Below, in pieces: positions 33,889 to 44,147 of a stretch of DNA of 64,000 bases (the stretch's first letter is position 1; each line of letters starts with the position of its first letter). Origin of the DNA: Dethiosulfovibrio russensis (lineage in GTDB: Bacteria > Synergistota > Synergistia > Synergistales > Dethiosulfovibrionaceae); contig NZ_JAKGUG010000003.1 of NCBI RefSeq assembly GCF_021568855.1, positions 124,001 to 188,000 on the forward strand. Direction: 5' to 3'. The position numbers and the translations under genes were made by a program. The notes under the pieces are model-generated. The model searched no databases. It worked only from the letters and a program-made list of their open reading frames with translations, and was not told where the DNA came from.

Positions 33889-36468
33889 ATGTTGAAAAGC
33901 TTCACCTTGCCGGACGGAGTAAAGATGACTCCCATGTTGGAGCAATTCGTCCGGTGGAAAAACGAGTACCCCGAAGCTCTTCTTTTCTTTCGTATGGGAG
34001 ATTTCTACGAGCTTTTTTTCGACGACGCCAGAGTGGCCTCGGAGGTTCTCGATATAGCCTTGACCGCCAGGGACCAGGGCAAAAAGATCCCCATGGCCGG
34101 GATCCCTCACCATGCGTCGGAGAGCTATCTTGGAAAATTGATAAAAAAAGGCTATCACGTGGCCATCTGCGAACAGATGACCGAGCCGGATGGCCGTTCT
34201 CTGGTGGATCGTCAGGTTATAAGGCTGGTAACTCCCGGGACCTATCTCCCGGAAGAGACCGGAAACGACGGGCGGCTGGTCGCGGTTCGTAAGCTGGATC
34301 GGTACAGATGGGCGGTTGGATCGTTGGAACCGGGAACCGGTTTTTTGGAGGCTGGGGCGATGCCCTTGGACGAGGTGCGAGGTTTCCTGTCCGCCTACAG
34401 GGGATCGGAGATACTTCGCCCCAAGGGGAAGATCCCGGAGGAGATAGCTTTCCTTATCGAGAGTTCTCCTGTCGTCGAGCTGCCTGTAGAGGATTTCGAT
34501 CCAGCCGGAGGGGCCAGATGGCTTCAACATAGATGGGACCTGGCCTCCCTCCAGGGTTTCGGTTTTCAGGACGGTGCTCCGGAAATAGGGGTGGCTGCCG
34601 CGCTGCTTCGTTATCTGGAGGAGACTCAGTTCGGAGCTGCCAGGCACGTCTCGGGAATAGCCCCGGTGCTTTCCTCCCGATATCTACATCTCGATGTGAC
34701 CACTCAAAGAAACCTCGAGCTTTTCGACGGTGACGGACCGTCCCTCTACGACATACTGAACCGATGCAAGACGGCCTGCGGAAGAAGGCGTCTGAGAGAG
34801 TGGATAACGAGGCCCTTGATGGACCCAGGGGAAATATCCCGTCGTCTAGACGTTCAGGAAACCCTGCTTAATTCCTCGGATGGATTGAACGATCTGCAGG
34901 ATGGACTCGGGCATTGCAAGGATATAGAGAGATCCCTGGCTAGGCTGCATATGAGATCGGGAAACCCCAGGGACCTGGCGGCTATTAGGGACACATTATC
35001 CGCTCTTCCCTCCATAGAGGTAGCCCTGAAAGATGTGGGCTTGTCCCATCTGCTTCCCTGTAGCGACGATTTTCGCGACATATCGGATCTTCTAGCCGGG
35101 GGAATTGAGGACAGTCCGTCCAGGGTTCTCGGAAACGGAAAAATAGTGAGAGACGGTTTCGACGATAAACTGGACGAATGGAGGGGCTTTGCCGAGAGAG
35201 GTCAGGAATGGCTGAACGATTTTACCCAGAGGGAGAGGGATCGGCTTTCCATCCCAAGGTTAAAGACGGGATATTCCAGGGTCTTCGGGTATTACTTGGA
35301 GATAGGGAAAGGCTCCATGAGGGACGACCTCGAGCTTCCCGAGGATTACAGGAGACGGCAGACCCTGGTTTCGGCTGAGCGTTACACCACTTCGGAGCTG
35401 CGCGATTTCGAGGAAAGAATGTCGAGATCGGAGGAGGAGGTTCGAAAGCGAGAGACCGAACTGTACGGTATGCTCTTGGAGAGAACTCTGGAGAAGACCG
35501 AAAAGCTTCAGTCTCTAGGCAGGGCGTTGGGAAATCTGGATGTCTTGGTCTCCCTGGCGGAGGTCTCCAGAGAGAGAGGATATATCAGACCTGAATTCAG
35601 CGATGGTGGAGATATTTCAATAAAAGGAGGCCGCCATCCCGTGGTCGAGGCCGTACAGAAAGAGATCCCCTTTGTCCCGAACGACGTGGACATGAAGATG
35701 GACGGAAACAGGTTGGCCATAGTTACCGGGCCCAATATGGCGGGCAAGTCTACCTATCTCAGGATGACCGCCCTTCTCGTCATAATGGCTCAGATGGGGA
35801 CCTATATACCGGCGGAATCGGCAGAGCTGGGACTCTGCGACAGGGTTTTCACCAGGCTGGGAGCCAGAGATGAACTGGCCTTCGGGAACAGTACCTTCAT
35901 GGTCGAGATGGTGGAGACCGCCAACATTCTGCACAACGTCACGGACAGAAGCTTGGTCATTTTAGACGAGGTGGGACGAGGTACGTCCACCTACGACGGT
36001 ATGAGTATAGCCTGGGCCGTCCTGGAGTACCTTCAGGGCGCCTGTGGCCGCTGTCCCAAGGTCCTTTTCGCCACCCATTATCACGAACTTACCGCTCTGG
36101 AGGGTCGGATGCCCCACGTCTTCAACCTGAGGGTGGAGGTGGAGGAGCGTCCGGACGGGGTGACTTTTCTTCACAGGGTGGTTCCCGGTCCTGCCGATAG
36201 ATCCTACGGAGTCGAGGTGGCTCGGTTGGCCGGATTGCCCCGGGTGGTTCTGTGTCGGGCTCAGGAGCTCTTGGAACGTTTCGAGAAAAGCTCGGACGAT
36301 GGGGCGTCGGTTCCGGGACCCTCCGTTCAGATGGAATTTTTCGACCTGAAGGGAGACGCCATAATACAGGAATTAGCCTCTCTATCCCCGGACGATCTGA
36401 CCCCTATTCAGGCTCTGGAGAAGGTCTACGAACTGCATGAGGAAGCCCGAAAGGCGGTGAAACCTTGA
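33889..36468 (+). CDS. mutS: DNA mismatch repair protein MutS
   Basis: 859 residues. The mismatch-binding FRMGDFYELFFDDA includes the Phe-x-Glu reader (FYE). Connector, core and clamp domains follow, then the ATPase with TGPNMAGKSTYLRM, DEVGRGTSTYDG and ATHYHELTALE. It recognises mispairs and recruits MutL, encoded next with a four-base overlap. GAGG lies just upstream of the ATG. Confidence 0.98.
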   Translation: MLKSFTLPDGVKMTPMLEQFVRWKNEYPEALLFFRMGDFYELFFDDARVASEVLDIALTARDQGKKIPMAGIPHHASESYLGKLIKKGYHVAICEQMTEPDGRSLVDRQVIRLVTPGTYLPEETGNDGRLVAVRKLDRYRWAVGSLEPGTGFLEAGAMPLDEVRGFLSAYRGSEILRPKGKIPEEIAFLIESSPVVELPVEDFDPAGGARWLQHRWDLASLQGFGFQDGAPEIGVAAALLRYLEETQFGAARHVSGIAPVLSSRYLHLDVTTQRNLELFDGDGPSLYDILNRCKTACGRRRLREWITRPLMDPGEISRRLDVQETLLNSSDGLNDLQDGLGHCKDIERSLARLHMRSGNPRDLAAIRDTLSALPSIEVALKDVGLSHLLPCSDDFRDISDLLAGGIEDSPSRVLGNGKIVRDGFDDKLDEWRGFAERGQEWLNDFTQRERDRLSIPRLKTGYSRVFGYYLEIGKGSMRDDLELPEDYRRRQTLVSAERYTTSELRDFEERMSRSEEEVRKRETELYGMLLERTLEKTEKLQSLGRALGNLDVLVSLAEVSRERGYIRPEFSDGGDISIKGGRHPVVEAVQKEIPFVPNDVDMKMDGNRLAIVTGPNMAGKSTYLRMTALLVIMAQMGTYIPAESAELGLCDRVFTRLGARDELAFGNSTFMVEMVETANILHNVTDRSLVILDEVGRGTSTYDGMSIAWAVLEYLQGACGRCPKVLFATHYHELTALEGRMPHVFNLRVEVEERPDGVTFLHRVVPGPADRSYGVEVARLAGLPRVVLCRAQELLERFEKSSDDGASVPGPSVQMEFFDLKGDAIIQELASLSPDDLTPIQALEKVYELHEEARKAVKP

Positions 36469-38222
36469 CGATCCATAGATTGCCCCAAACAGTGGCTATG
36501 AGAATAGCGGCTGGAGAGGTCGTAGAAAGACCGATCTCCGTCGTCAAAGAACTGATGGAGAACAGTCTCGACGCGGGGTCCTCCAGGATCTCCGTATCTG
36601 TGATCCAAGGCGGTCGCCTTTCAATCGTGGTCGAGGACGATGGTTGCGGCATTCCCCGAGAGGACCTGCCCCTGGCGGTGGAAAGCCACGCCACCAGCAA
36701 GATATCCTCTATAGAGGACCTTGACGCCATTGCGACCTTGGGTTACAGAGGAGAGGCCCTGGCCAGCGTAGCGGCGGTGAGCCGCCTGGACATAAGGAGC
36801 CGGACGAATCAAGAGGATCGCGGTGCCTGGCTCAGGATGGAGGGCGGGTCCTCCCCCGAGGTGGACGAGCAGAACTGTCGTGTGGGTACCAGAGTACAGG
36901 TGGACGATCTGTTTTTCAATCTTCCGGCGAGGCGCAAGTTTCTTAAGAGCGCCAGAGCGGAGCTCCGAAGGATAACCAAGGTAGTTCAGGAGTTCAGCGT
37001 CGCCTATCCCTCGGTTGCCTTTATATTGAACAGCGACGGTAAAAAGATCTACGAGACACAGGGCGCCAGGGATAGGGTGGATGTCCTGAAGGGCCTTTGG
37101 GGGGACGAACCGGAGATACTGACCTCGTCGGGGGCTAGAGGTCCTTACTCGGTCATCCTGTGGTGGCAGAGGATCTCCAAGGTTTCCCGAGTTTCCGTCA
37201 TGGCTTTCGTCAACGGCAGGAGGGTGGAGGACGGAACGATAAGGGCGGCGATTTCCTCCGGCGAAACCCATCCGGGAGGGAATTGGGTCGTATGGGTAGA
37301 GACCCCACCCGACGAGGTGGACGTGAACGTGCATCCGGCCAAGACGGAGGTCCTCTTCAGACATGGAGGCGATCTCTTCGCCGCAGTCAGGGACGGAGCG
37401 ACCTCCATGAAAGGCCGGTCGTTGCCGGATTGGGAAAGCCGTCCGTTGCTGCGGACAGGATCTCCCGCCGGGACCTATGTTCCGAAATACGCTCCGAAAG
37501 GGGAATCTCTCTTCAGAGGGGTGGATCCTTTCCCTTCCCCCTCTGGATCCGGCGACGATACTCGCCCTAGGACCTTTAAATTTTCCTCTGCTCCTGCAGA
37601 GGAATCCTCACCCCTTCCGGTCAGGGAGCAGATTAGCGACCCTGTGGAGGTGGACGAGGGGCCTCATATCTCATATCTGGGACAACTGAATTCGGGATAC
37701 CTCGTTTTCGACGACGGTGGTGATATGGTATTGATGGATCCCCATGCGGCACACGAGAGGATAAACTTCGAGAGGATAAAGAAGCGTTGTTCTTCCGGGT
37801 ATGGAACTCAAAATTTGGCCACTCCCGTTCACCTGCCGCCTACGATGGCCTCCGAGGTCGATCACATGGAGGCAAGGCTGGCTTCAGTCGGTTTCGTTTT
37901 TTCCGTCGGCGATGGGGAAACCCTGCTGGAGGGAATTCCCGACGTTCCCGGTTGTTCTTCCGTCTCTCCCGTCGATATGCTCAGAACTACCGTTGCCGCT
38001 CTGTCGGAAAACACCGATACAGGCGAGATAATGTGGCTGAAGTGGGCTACCTTGGCGTGCAAGGCCTCGGTGAAACTTACCTGGAAGCTGTCTCGGGAGG
38101 AAGCCGTCGCTCTCTGGAGAGATCTCATCTGTTGCGAAACCCCGTCTGCCTGTCCTCACGGGAGGCCCGCTGTGTTGAGACTTTCCTCGGACAAGATGGC
38201 CTCCCATTTCGAGAGGAGTTGA
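36465..38222 (+). CDS. mutL: DNA mismatch repair protein MutL
   Basis: 585 residues. The GHKL ATPase shows ELMENSLDAGSS, DDGCGIP and TLGYRGEALASV. The C-terminal domain carries an endonuclease-type metal motif MDPHAAHERINFE (usually DQHA-X2-E-X4-E, here with Pro for Gln), an ACK motif and CPHGRP, so it probably nicks DNA itself, as expected in bacteria without MutH. TTG at 36465 overlaps the mutS stop. Confidence 0.96.
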   Translation: MTIHRLPQTVAMRIAAGEVVERPISVVKELMENSLDAGSSRISVSVIQGGRLSIVVEDDGCGIPREDLPLAVESHATSKISSIEDLDAIATLGYRGEALASVAAVSRLDIRSRTNQEDRGAWLRMEGGSSPEVDEQNCRVGTRVQVDDLFFNLPARRKFLKSARAELRRITKVVQEFSVAYPSVAFILNSDGKKIYETQGARDRVDVLKGLWGDEPEILTSSGARGPYSVILWWQRISKVSRVSVMAFVNGRRVEDGTIRAAISSGETHPGGNWVVWVETPPDEVDVNVHPAKTEVLFRHGGDLFAAVRDGATSMKGRSLPDWESRPLLRTGSPAGTYVPKYAPKGESLFRGVDPFPSPSGSGDDTRPRTFKFSSAPAEESSPLPVREQISDPVEVDEGPHISYLGQLNSGYLVFDDGGDMVLMDPHAAHERINFERIKKRCSSGYGTQNLATPVHLPPTMASEVDHMEARLASVGFVFSVGDGETLLEGIPDVPGCSSVSPVDMLRTTVAALSENTDTGEIMWLKWATLACKASVKLTWKLSREEAVALWRDLICCETPSACPHGRPAVLRLSSDKMASHFERS

Positions 38223-38226
38223 ATCT

Positions 38227-39183
38227 TTGGCTATACCGATATTGGCCGTCATAGGCCCTACCGCCGTGGGAAAGACCTCTTTGAGCCTGGATTTCGCCAA
38301 GGCACTGAACGGAGAGGTTATATCGGTGGACTCCAGGCAGGTCTATCGCTATATGGATGTAGGCACCGATAAAGTGGATCCTGCGACCAGGAGGGATATA
38401 CTGCACCATCTAATAGACGTAGTCGATCCCGATGAGACCTTCAGCGCTGCGGATTTTGCCGAACAGGCCTCCGACGCTGTCGATAGAATAAGGGCGAGAG
38501 GGAGGGTCCCCATCCTGGTGGGAGGAACGCCGTTTTACTATAGGGCCATGTTGGACGAGGTCCTTACGATCGATGTTCCCTCCGATCCGGAGATTCGAAG
38601 GGAACTGGAAGCAGTAGGAGAAGAGGAGAACGGTCCTGCGAAGCTCCATTCCATGTTGGCGGAGGCGGACCCAGATAGCGCTTCTAGGCTTCACGTCAAC
38701 GACACCGTGAGGGTTATAAGGGCCATCGAGATATTCAGGCTCTCGGGCAAGCCCTCTTCCTGGTGGCGCGATCGACCCAAGAAGGAGAGCTCCCGATTCG
38801 CCCCATTGTATTTCGGTCTTACCAGGCCAAGAGACGAGCTTCATCGAACTATAGCCAAGAGGGTTAAACAGCAGTTTCACGGTGGCTATCCCGAAGAAGT
38901 TCGCTGGCTTCTGGATAACGGCTTTTCTCCCGAACTCCCGTCCATGAAGGGTTTCGGCTACAGAGAGCTGGTACTCTACCATATGGGTAAAATGTCTTTG
39001 GAGGAGGGGATCGAGTCCGACACCGTGGCCACCAGGCGGTTTTCCAAGAGACAGATGACCTGGTTTAGAAAGTTTTCTCCTGCCATATGGTACGATCTCT
39101 CGGAAAAAGAGTATAATAAAGTGTTGTCGTCGATGATCGATAAAGCGGTGCACCATCTGAGAGCCGGGGGTGTCGTTCTGTGA
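38227..39183 (+). CDS. miaA: tRNA dimethylallyltransferase
   Basis: 318 residues. P-loop GPTAVGKTSLSLDFA, substrate motif SVDSRQVYRYMDVGTDK and GGTPFYYRAM are all present. It adds a dimethylallyl group to A37 of tRNAs that read codons beginning with U. It starts with TTG and overlaps ispH by four bases. The mutS-mutL-miaA order is common in bacteria. Confidence 0.96.
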   Translation: MAIPILAVIGPTAVGKTSLSLDFAKALNGEVISVDSRQVYRYMDVGTDKVDPATRRDILHHLIDVVDPDETFSAADFAEQASDAVDRIRARGRVPILVGGTPFYYRAMLDEVLTIDVPSDPEIRRELEAVGEEENGPAKLHSMLAEADPDSASRLHVNDTVRVIRAIEIFRLSGKPSSWWRDRPKKESSRFAPLYFGLTRPRDELHRTIAKRVKQQFHGGYPEEVRWLLDNGFSPELPSMKGFGYRELVLYHMGKMSLEEGIESDTVATRRFSKRQMTWFRKFSPAIWYDLSEKEYNKVLSSMIDKAVHHLRAGGVVL

Positions 39184-40007
39184 AAGTTGTGGTGGCAGAG
39201 CCCACGGGGCTTTGTTTCGGAGTTAAGAGGGCCATCCGTACGATGGAGGAAGCCTTGGAGGAAAAGGGAAGGGTTTTCTGTATAGGCAGCCCTATTCATA
39301 ATCCTCAGGAGGTCCAGCGATTGGTGGACAAGGGGTTGGTCGTAGTGGAAGATGACGATCGGATCCCTCCTGACGAGCCCGTTTTCGTGAGGGCTCACGG
39401 GATATCTCCGGACGTGCACCGGCGGCTTCAGGATAAAGGTGCCCGCATAATAGACGGAACATGCCCTTTCGTTAGGAAAGCTCAGGAGATGGCAGGCAGG
39501 CTGTCGAGAGAGGGATATTACCTCGTGGTCCTCGGCGATGAGAACCATCCGGAGATAAAGGGTATCCTCGGCTACGTGGAAGGACCTTATCTGGTGGTTT
39601 CCGGGAAAAAAGATCTCCGAGCTATTGATAAAATCGATAAAATTGGTATTATATCTCAGACGACCCAGCAGGAATCGACCCTCAAGGAGCTGGTATCCGA
39701 GGCGGTCGGGTCGGCCAGAGAGATAAAGGTCTCCAACACCATATGCAGAGCGACCGTGGAGCGTCAGGAGGCCGTTCGCCGTTTGGCCGATAAGGTCGAC
39801 GGTATAGTGATAATAGGTGGCCATAACAGTGCCAATACGGGGAAACTTTTCCGCATTGCGCAGGAGTCCGGCACCCCTGCGCTCTGGGTTGAGCAAGCGG
39901 ATCAGCTCGACGGGAGGTGGTTGTCGGGAAAGGGTACGATAGGTATCGCCGCCGGTGCAAGTACACCGGATTGGCTTATCAAACAATTACAACAAGCGAT
40001 GCTTTAG
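39180..40007 (+). CDS. ispH: 4-hydroxy-3-methylbut-2-enyl diphosphate reductase
   Basis: 275 residues. The three cysteines of the [4Fe-4S] cluster sit in [19 protein letters not shown] and [17 protein letters not shown] and TTQQES are also seen. It is the last step of the MEP isoprenoid pathway and supplies the dimethylallyl diphosphate that miaA uses. GTG start overlaps the miaA stop. ispH is followed directly by rpsA, a frequent arrangement (ispH-rpsA). Confidence 0.96.
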   Translation: MKVVVAEPTGLCFGVKRAIRTMEEALEEKGRVFCIGSPIHNPQEVQRLVDKGLVVVEDDDRIPPDEPVFVRAHGISPDVHRRLQDKGARIIDGTCPFVRKAQEMAGRLSREGYYLVVLGDENHPEIKGILGYVEGPYLVVSGKKDLRAIDKIDKIGIISQTTQQESTLKELVSEAVGSAREIKVSNTICRATVERQEAVRRLADKVDGIVIIGGHNSANTGKLFRIAQESGTPALWVEQADQLDGRWLSGKGTIGIAAGASTPDWLIKQLQQAML

Positions 40008-40039
40008 CCATCGCAGGACGTCAGGGGGATGTCAAGATA

Positions 40040-41578
40040 ATGAGTGAAGATATGCAGAACTACACAAACGAGGAAAACACGACCGAGACCATGGACGAGT
40101 CCGCACCTATGACAATGGAAGAGCTTCTCGAGAGCACCGGTGGGCTCGAGGAGATCCACAGAGGCAAGGTGGTTTCCGGCAAGGTAGTGGACCAGGTCGA
40201 CGGTGGATGGCTCGTGGACGTGGGCTACAAGTGCGAGGGTTTCCTGCCTACCAGAGAGTGGAGCCATCATATATTGGTCGACGACAACGAGGAGCCCGAG
40301 CTTGGACAGGAGCTTCAGGTCCAGGTGGTCAACATCCGTCAGGGCGAGGAATCTCAGCTTATCGTCAGCCGTTGGCGCTGCGAGTTCGATCGCAGATGGC
40401 AGGAGCTGGAGGAGAAGATCTCCGGTCAGGAGACTTTTTCTGTCAGAGGACTTCGCAAGGTCAAGGGCGGACTTATGGTGGACTGTTGTTCACTGGAGGG
40501 ATTCATCCCGATTTCCCATCTCGCCGAGGAGGGAAGAGGGGTAAACCCAGGCAAGTTCATCGACGAGGTCTTCGACGTAAAACTTCTCGAGAAGGATCGT
40601 CGCAAGCGTCGTCTCGTGTTGTCCCGTAGGACCATACTGGACGAAGAGCTCAAGGAACAGAGGGAAAACTTCTACAGAGACGTGACGGAGGGAACCGTTC
40701 TGGAAGGGACGGTCAGCAGCCTCACATCCTTCGGGGTTTTCGTTAACCTCGGTCCTATAGATGGTCTCGTCCATATCAGCGAGCTTTCCTGGCAGAGAAA
40801 CGCCAAGCCCAAGGATATCGCCAAGAAGGGCGACACGGTCACGGTCAAGGTTATAGGCATAGATCAGGAGCACAACAGGATTTCTCTCAGCGTAAAGCAG
40901 ACCCAGAGCGATCCGTGGGAGACCATCACCGAGAGGTGGAAGGACGGCGATACCGCTACCGGAACGGTCACGAATGTAACCGACTTCGGCGCCTTCGTGG
41001 AGGTCGAGCCTGGAATAGAGGGTCTTATCCACATAGGAGATCTGAGCTGGACCAGGATCAAACATCCTAAAGAGGTCATCAAGAAAGGCCAGGAGGTCGA
41101 GACCGTCGTCCTTAACGTGGATCCGGTCAAGAAGCGCCTCAGCCTCGGATACAAGCAGCTCAACGATCCGTGGGATGGCATAGAGGACAGATACTCCAGA
41201 GGACAGGATATTCCCGTCAAGGTCGTCCGCCTCGCCGATTTCGGAGCCTTCGTGGAGCTCGAGAAGGGCGTGGAGGGTCTGATCCACATATCCCAGCTCA
41301 GTACCAGAAGGGTGGAGAAGCCCGGGGACGTTCTATCCGAGGGGCAGGAGGTCACAGCACGTGTGATCGAGGTAAACCCCGACGATCGTAGAATTCGTCT
41401 CAGCATAAGCGCTCTCGAGGAGGGCGACAGGAGACAGAGGGCTCCTCAGGGCGGAGCTAGGAAGAAGAAATCCGACGGCAGCAACCGTCCGATGACCAAC
41501 TTCCAGTCCGAGGAAGGTCCCATAACCCTGGGCGACGCCTTCGGCGAGGCTCTGGGTAACCTGTTCGACAAAGACTAG
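40040..41578 (+). CDS. rpsA: 30S ribosomal protein S1 family, five S1 domains
   Basis: About 512 residues: an acidic N-terminal tail of about 35 residues, then five S1 RNA-binding repeats. The last three have the classic GTV...FGxFV...GLxHIS pattern; the first two are more divergent ([28 protein letters not shown]). E. coli S1 has six. The C-terminus is basic ([14 protein letters not shown]) then acidic. It binds mRNA to the small subunit. ATG at 40040 is the first well-placed start after ispH. A terminator hairpin follows. Confidence 0.93.
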   Translation: MSEDMQNYTNEENTTETMDESAPMTMEELLESTGGLEEIHRGKVVSGKVVDQVDGGWLVDVGYKCEGFLPTREWSHHILVDDNEEPELGQELQVQVVNIRQGEESQLIVSRWRCEFDRRWQELEEKISGQETFSVRGLRKVKGGLMVDCCSLEGFIPISHLAEEGRGVNPGKFIDEVFDVKLLEKDRRKRRLVLSRRTILDEELKEQRENFYRDVTEGTVLEGTVSSLTSFGVFVNLGPIDGLVHISELSWQRNAKPKDIAKKGDTVTVKVIGIDQEHNRISLSVKQTQSDPWETITERWKDGDTATGTVTNVTDFGAFVEVEPGIEGLIHIGDLSWTRIKHPKEVIKKGQEVETVVLNVDPVKKRLSLGYKQLNDPWDGIEDRYSRGQDIPVKVVRLADFGAFVELEKGVEGLIHISQLSTRRVEKPGDVLSEGQEVTARVIEVNPDDRRIRLSISALEEGDRRQRAPQGGARKKKSDGSNRPMTNFQSEEGPITLGDAFGEALGNLFDKD

Positions 41579-41602
41579 CCTAGACAGAGTACGTTGCCGC
41601 TT

Positions 41603-41634
41603 ACGCCATCCTCCTGAAAAGGGGATGGCGTTTT
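41603..41634 (+). terminator. Terminator after rpsA
   Basis: Nine-pair stem ACGCCATCC / GGATGGCGT around an 11-base loop, followed by a short run of four T's. The T tract is weak, so termination may be partial. Confidence 0.65.
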
Positions 41635-41658
41635 AGCGTTAATCAGGAGGTTTTTATC

Positions 41659-42153
41659 TTGTCAGATAGGACTATAAGGATATATCCCGATCCGGTTCTC
41701 AGAGAGCCTACCAGGGAGATAGAACAATTCGACGATGACTTCAAATCTTTCCTCGAGGAAATGGAGTCTCTTATGTACGAGTACGACGGAGTGGGGTTGG
41801 CCGCCCCTCAGGTGGGGGAATCTCTCAAGGTGGCGGTTATAGCCTACGAGGGTAAGCTTCACGTCCTGATCAACCCCAGGATAGTCGATTACGACGGTCG
41901 ACAGGTAGACCAGGAGGGCTGTCTCAGTTTTCCTGGGATCTTCGAGGATGTAGCCAGACCGGCTTCGGTAGTGGTGGAGGCCCAGGACGAAAACGGAGAA
42001 CCCTATTCGGTCGAGGCGGAAGGCTTTCTCGCCAGAGCGATGTGTCATGAGATCGATCACCTGAACGGAAAACTTATGATAGATCATCTATCTCCCATGA
42101 AAAGGGAGATGGTCAAGAAGAAACTCCAAAAGAGAAAGAAGGAGGATCTATGA
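41659..42153 (+). CDS. def: Peptide deformylase
   Basis: 164 residues with the three family motifs: GVGLAAPQVG, EGCLSFPG and CHEIDHLNGKL (HExxH metal site). It removes the formyl group from new proteins. TTG at 41659 has AGGAGG nine bases upstream. It overlaps fmt (ATGA), so the enzymes that add and remove formyl groups are coupled. Confidence 0.97.
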   Translation: MSDRTIRIYPDPVLREPTREIEQFDDDFKSFLEEMESLMYEYDGVGLAAPQVGESLKVAVIAYEGKLHVLINPRIVDYDGRQVDQEGCLSFPGIFEDVARPASVVVEAQDENGEPYSVEAEGFLARAMCHEIDHLNGKLMIDHLSPMKREMVKKKLQKRKKEDL

Positions 42154-43085
42154 GCTGTTGGTTCATGGGAACAGGGAGGTTCGCCTCCCTCTGCCTGAGC
42201 CGCATCATGGACTTGAACCTCATTCCGGAATTGGTAGTGACCATGCCTCCCAGGAGAGGCGGTCGAAGAGGGTTGGCTGAAACCCCTACCCCTGTGGACG
42301 CTCTGGCTATGGAGCATAGCCTGAACGTCCATAGATCGATAGACGTAAACTCCGATCGAACTCTGCTGGATCGTATGGGGTCTAAGAGTCCCTCGGTTAT
42401 ATTCGTGATCGATTTTGGCCAGAAAGTCGGAGAGCCCTATCTCTCCACCCCGGAATACGGATGCCTGAACGTCCATCCTTCGGCTCTGCCTCTGTACAGA
42501 GGGGCCGCCCCGGTTCAGAGGGCTATAATGGACGGCGCCAAGAAGACCGGCGTGACCGTTTTTCGTCTGGTCGAAAAGATGGACGCAGGGCCGATCCTTA
42601 TTTCCCGGTTTATCGATATAGATTCGGAAGAGACCGGCGGAGAGTTACTCTTTCGACTTGCATACATAGGTGGCGATCTTTTGAATAGAGGGGTACACTT
42701 GTTGAAAGAGAAGGGAATTTCCCTTCAGGATCAAGATCACCTTAAAGCTACCTATGCCCACAAGATAGACAAGGCCGAGGCTCTTCTCTCCTGGGAGATG
42801 TCGGCTGTTGCTTTTCACAACACCACCCGAGCCCTCAATCCCACCCCAGGAGCCTTCACGTTTTTCCGTGATAAAAGGCTGAAGATCTGGAGAACCGCTG
42901 TAACGGAGAAAGACCTAGACGACGTCGTCGGTGCGGTAAGAATAGACGAGGAAGGCTTTCCCGTAGTGCGTTGTTCTTCCGGTTCCGTAAAATTGATGGA
43001 AGTCCAGCCTGAGGGCAGGAGGTCCATCGACGGGAAGGATTGGTTCAAGGGCTCTCACCTTTCGGAAGGAGATCTTCTGCTATGA
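42150..43085 (+). CDS. fmt: Methionyl-tRNA formyltransferase
   Basis: 311 residues. The catalytic Asn-His pair lies in CLNVHPSALPLYRGAAP and the catalytic Asp in KMDAGPIL. A C-terminal OB-like domain follows (RALNPTPGAFTFF). It formylates initiator Met-tRNA from 10-formyl-tetrahydrofolate. The N-terminal third is more divergent than usual (VIDFGQKV instead of VVAYGQIL). It overlaps the next gene (ATGA). Confidence 0.94.
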   Translation: MSCWFMGTGRFASLCLSRIMDLNLIPELVVTMPPRRGGRRGLAETPTPVDALAMEHSLNVHRSIDVNSDRTLLDRMGSKSPSVIFVIDFGQKVGEPYLSTPEYGCLNVHPSALPLYRGAAPVQRAIMDGAKKTGVTVFRLVEKMDAGPILISRFIDIDSEETGGELLFRLAYIGGDLLNRGVHLLKEKGISLQDQDHLKATYAHKIDKAEALLSWEMSAVAFHNTTRALNPTPGAFTFFRDKRLKIWRTAVTEKDLDDVVGAVRIDEEGFPVVRCSSGSVKLMEVQPEGRRSIDGKDWFKGSHLSEGDLLL

Positions 43086-43879
43086 CCCAGAGCCGAAACA
43101 GATTCGTAGATCTCATAAACAGACATTCCTGGCCCAAGGCGATCGCTGTGACCGGAGCTTTAGGTTCCGGCAAAACCGAATGGGTCCTTAATTTGGCGTT
43201 GGGGTTTAGCTCTGTCGGTGAGGACGTGACCATCGCGGACGTGGACATAATAAATCCCTATTTCTGCATCCGGCAGGTCAGTGAGACCTTGGAGGACAGT
43301 GGATTCAAGGTACTTACAGCTCCGGACAGTGCCAAATGGGCCGACATGCCCCTGGTGACGGCTCAGGTAGATTGGGCACTTTCCGAACCTAACGGCAGGT
43401 TGCTCATGGACGTAGGGGGAGATGCGGAAGGAGCGCTGGCGTTAAAGAAGTACAAGGATAGGATGGTGTCCGCTGGATATCTACTTATCCTCGTGGTAAA
43501 CGCCTACCGTCCAATGACCTCGACGGTAGAGGGGATCTCCAAGATGAGAAAACGTATGGAGGAGATCGGCGAGCTTGAAGTAGGAGCGCTGATCTGTAAC
43601 TCTCACCTCATGGCGGAGACTACCGTAGATGTCGTAGAAGAAGGCCTGCAACTGGTGGAGGCTGCCGGAAAAGAGATGGATCTTCCGGTCCTCTACACCG
43701 GAGTGCCACCTCAACTTGACGACGAGGCCTTGAGGAGATTAGCCGGCAGAGAGGCGTCCCCGTGGCCCGTTTCACGATATATGTTGCTTCCATGGGAAAA
43801 GGGTGCCATGTGGTCTACAGGGGTGCCCTCCAAAAACCAAGGAGCTCGAATCCTCCGTCAGGAGGCTGACAAGGGCTAA
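43082..43879 (+). CDS. Uncharacterised P-loop ATPase at the head of the oxidoreductase genes
   Basis: 265 residues. Walker A GALGSGKT (25-32) is followed by DVTIADVDIINPYFCIRQ, a segment resembling the switch/Walker B region of MinD/CobQ-like P-loop proteins, and LLMDVGGDAEGALAL near residue 117. It lacks the signature lysine of MinD-type Walker A. No membrane helix. I recall similar proteins next to 2-oxoacid:ferredoxin oxidoreductase genes in other anaerobes, but no known function. Possible roles are cofactor or cluster maturation, or regulation. It overlaps the fmt stop. Confidence 0.75.
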   Translation: MTQSRNRFVDLINRHSWPKAIAVTGALGSGKTEWVLNLALGFSSVGEDVTIADVDIINPYFCIRQVSETLEDSGFKVLTAPDSAKWADMPLVTAQVDWALSEPNGRLLMDVGGDAEGALALKKYKDRMVSAGYLLILVVNAYRPMTSTVEGISKMRKRMEEIGELEVGALICNSHLMAETTVDVVEEGLQLVEAAGKEMDLPVLYTGVPPQLDDEALRRLAGREASPWPVSRYMLLPWEKGAMWSTGVPSKNQGARILRQEADKG

Positions 43880-43920
43880 AGTAAAGTGCAGCAAAAAACG
43901 CGAGAGGGGTGTTGTTGCTC

Positions 43921-44136
43921 ATGGCAAAAGGGCGAATAGAAGTCGCCGAAGAGTACTGCAAGAGCTGTGGCCTGTGCGTGGCCGCCTGCCCGGTCAAGGT
44001 GCTTCGTATCTCGGATCATCTTAACTCGAAGGGTCACCGTCCAGTGGAGCAGTACAAGGAAGGTTGTATCGGTTGCGGGATGTGTGCCATCTCCTGTCCC
44101 GATGCGGTCATCGAGGTTTACAAGGAAACGGAGTAG
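43921..44136 (+). CDS. Ferredoxin-type delta subunit of 2-oxoacid:ferredoxin oxidoreductase
   Basis: 71 residues with two [4Fe-4S] motifs, CKSCGLCVAACP and CIGCGMCAISCP. It passes electrons from the thiamine site to soluble ferredoxin. ATG at 43921 is chosen with AGAGGGG about ten bases upstream; upstream TTG codons are possible. First of four subunit genes in the order delta-alpha-beta-gamma. Confidence 0.92.
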   Translation: MAKGRIEVAEEYCKSCGLCVAACPVKVLRISDHLNSKGHRPVEQYKEGCIGCGMCAISCPDAVIEVYKETE

Positions 44137-44147
44137 GGGGGATCGAT

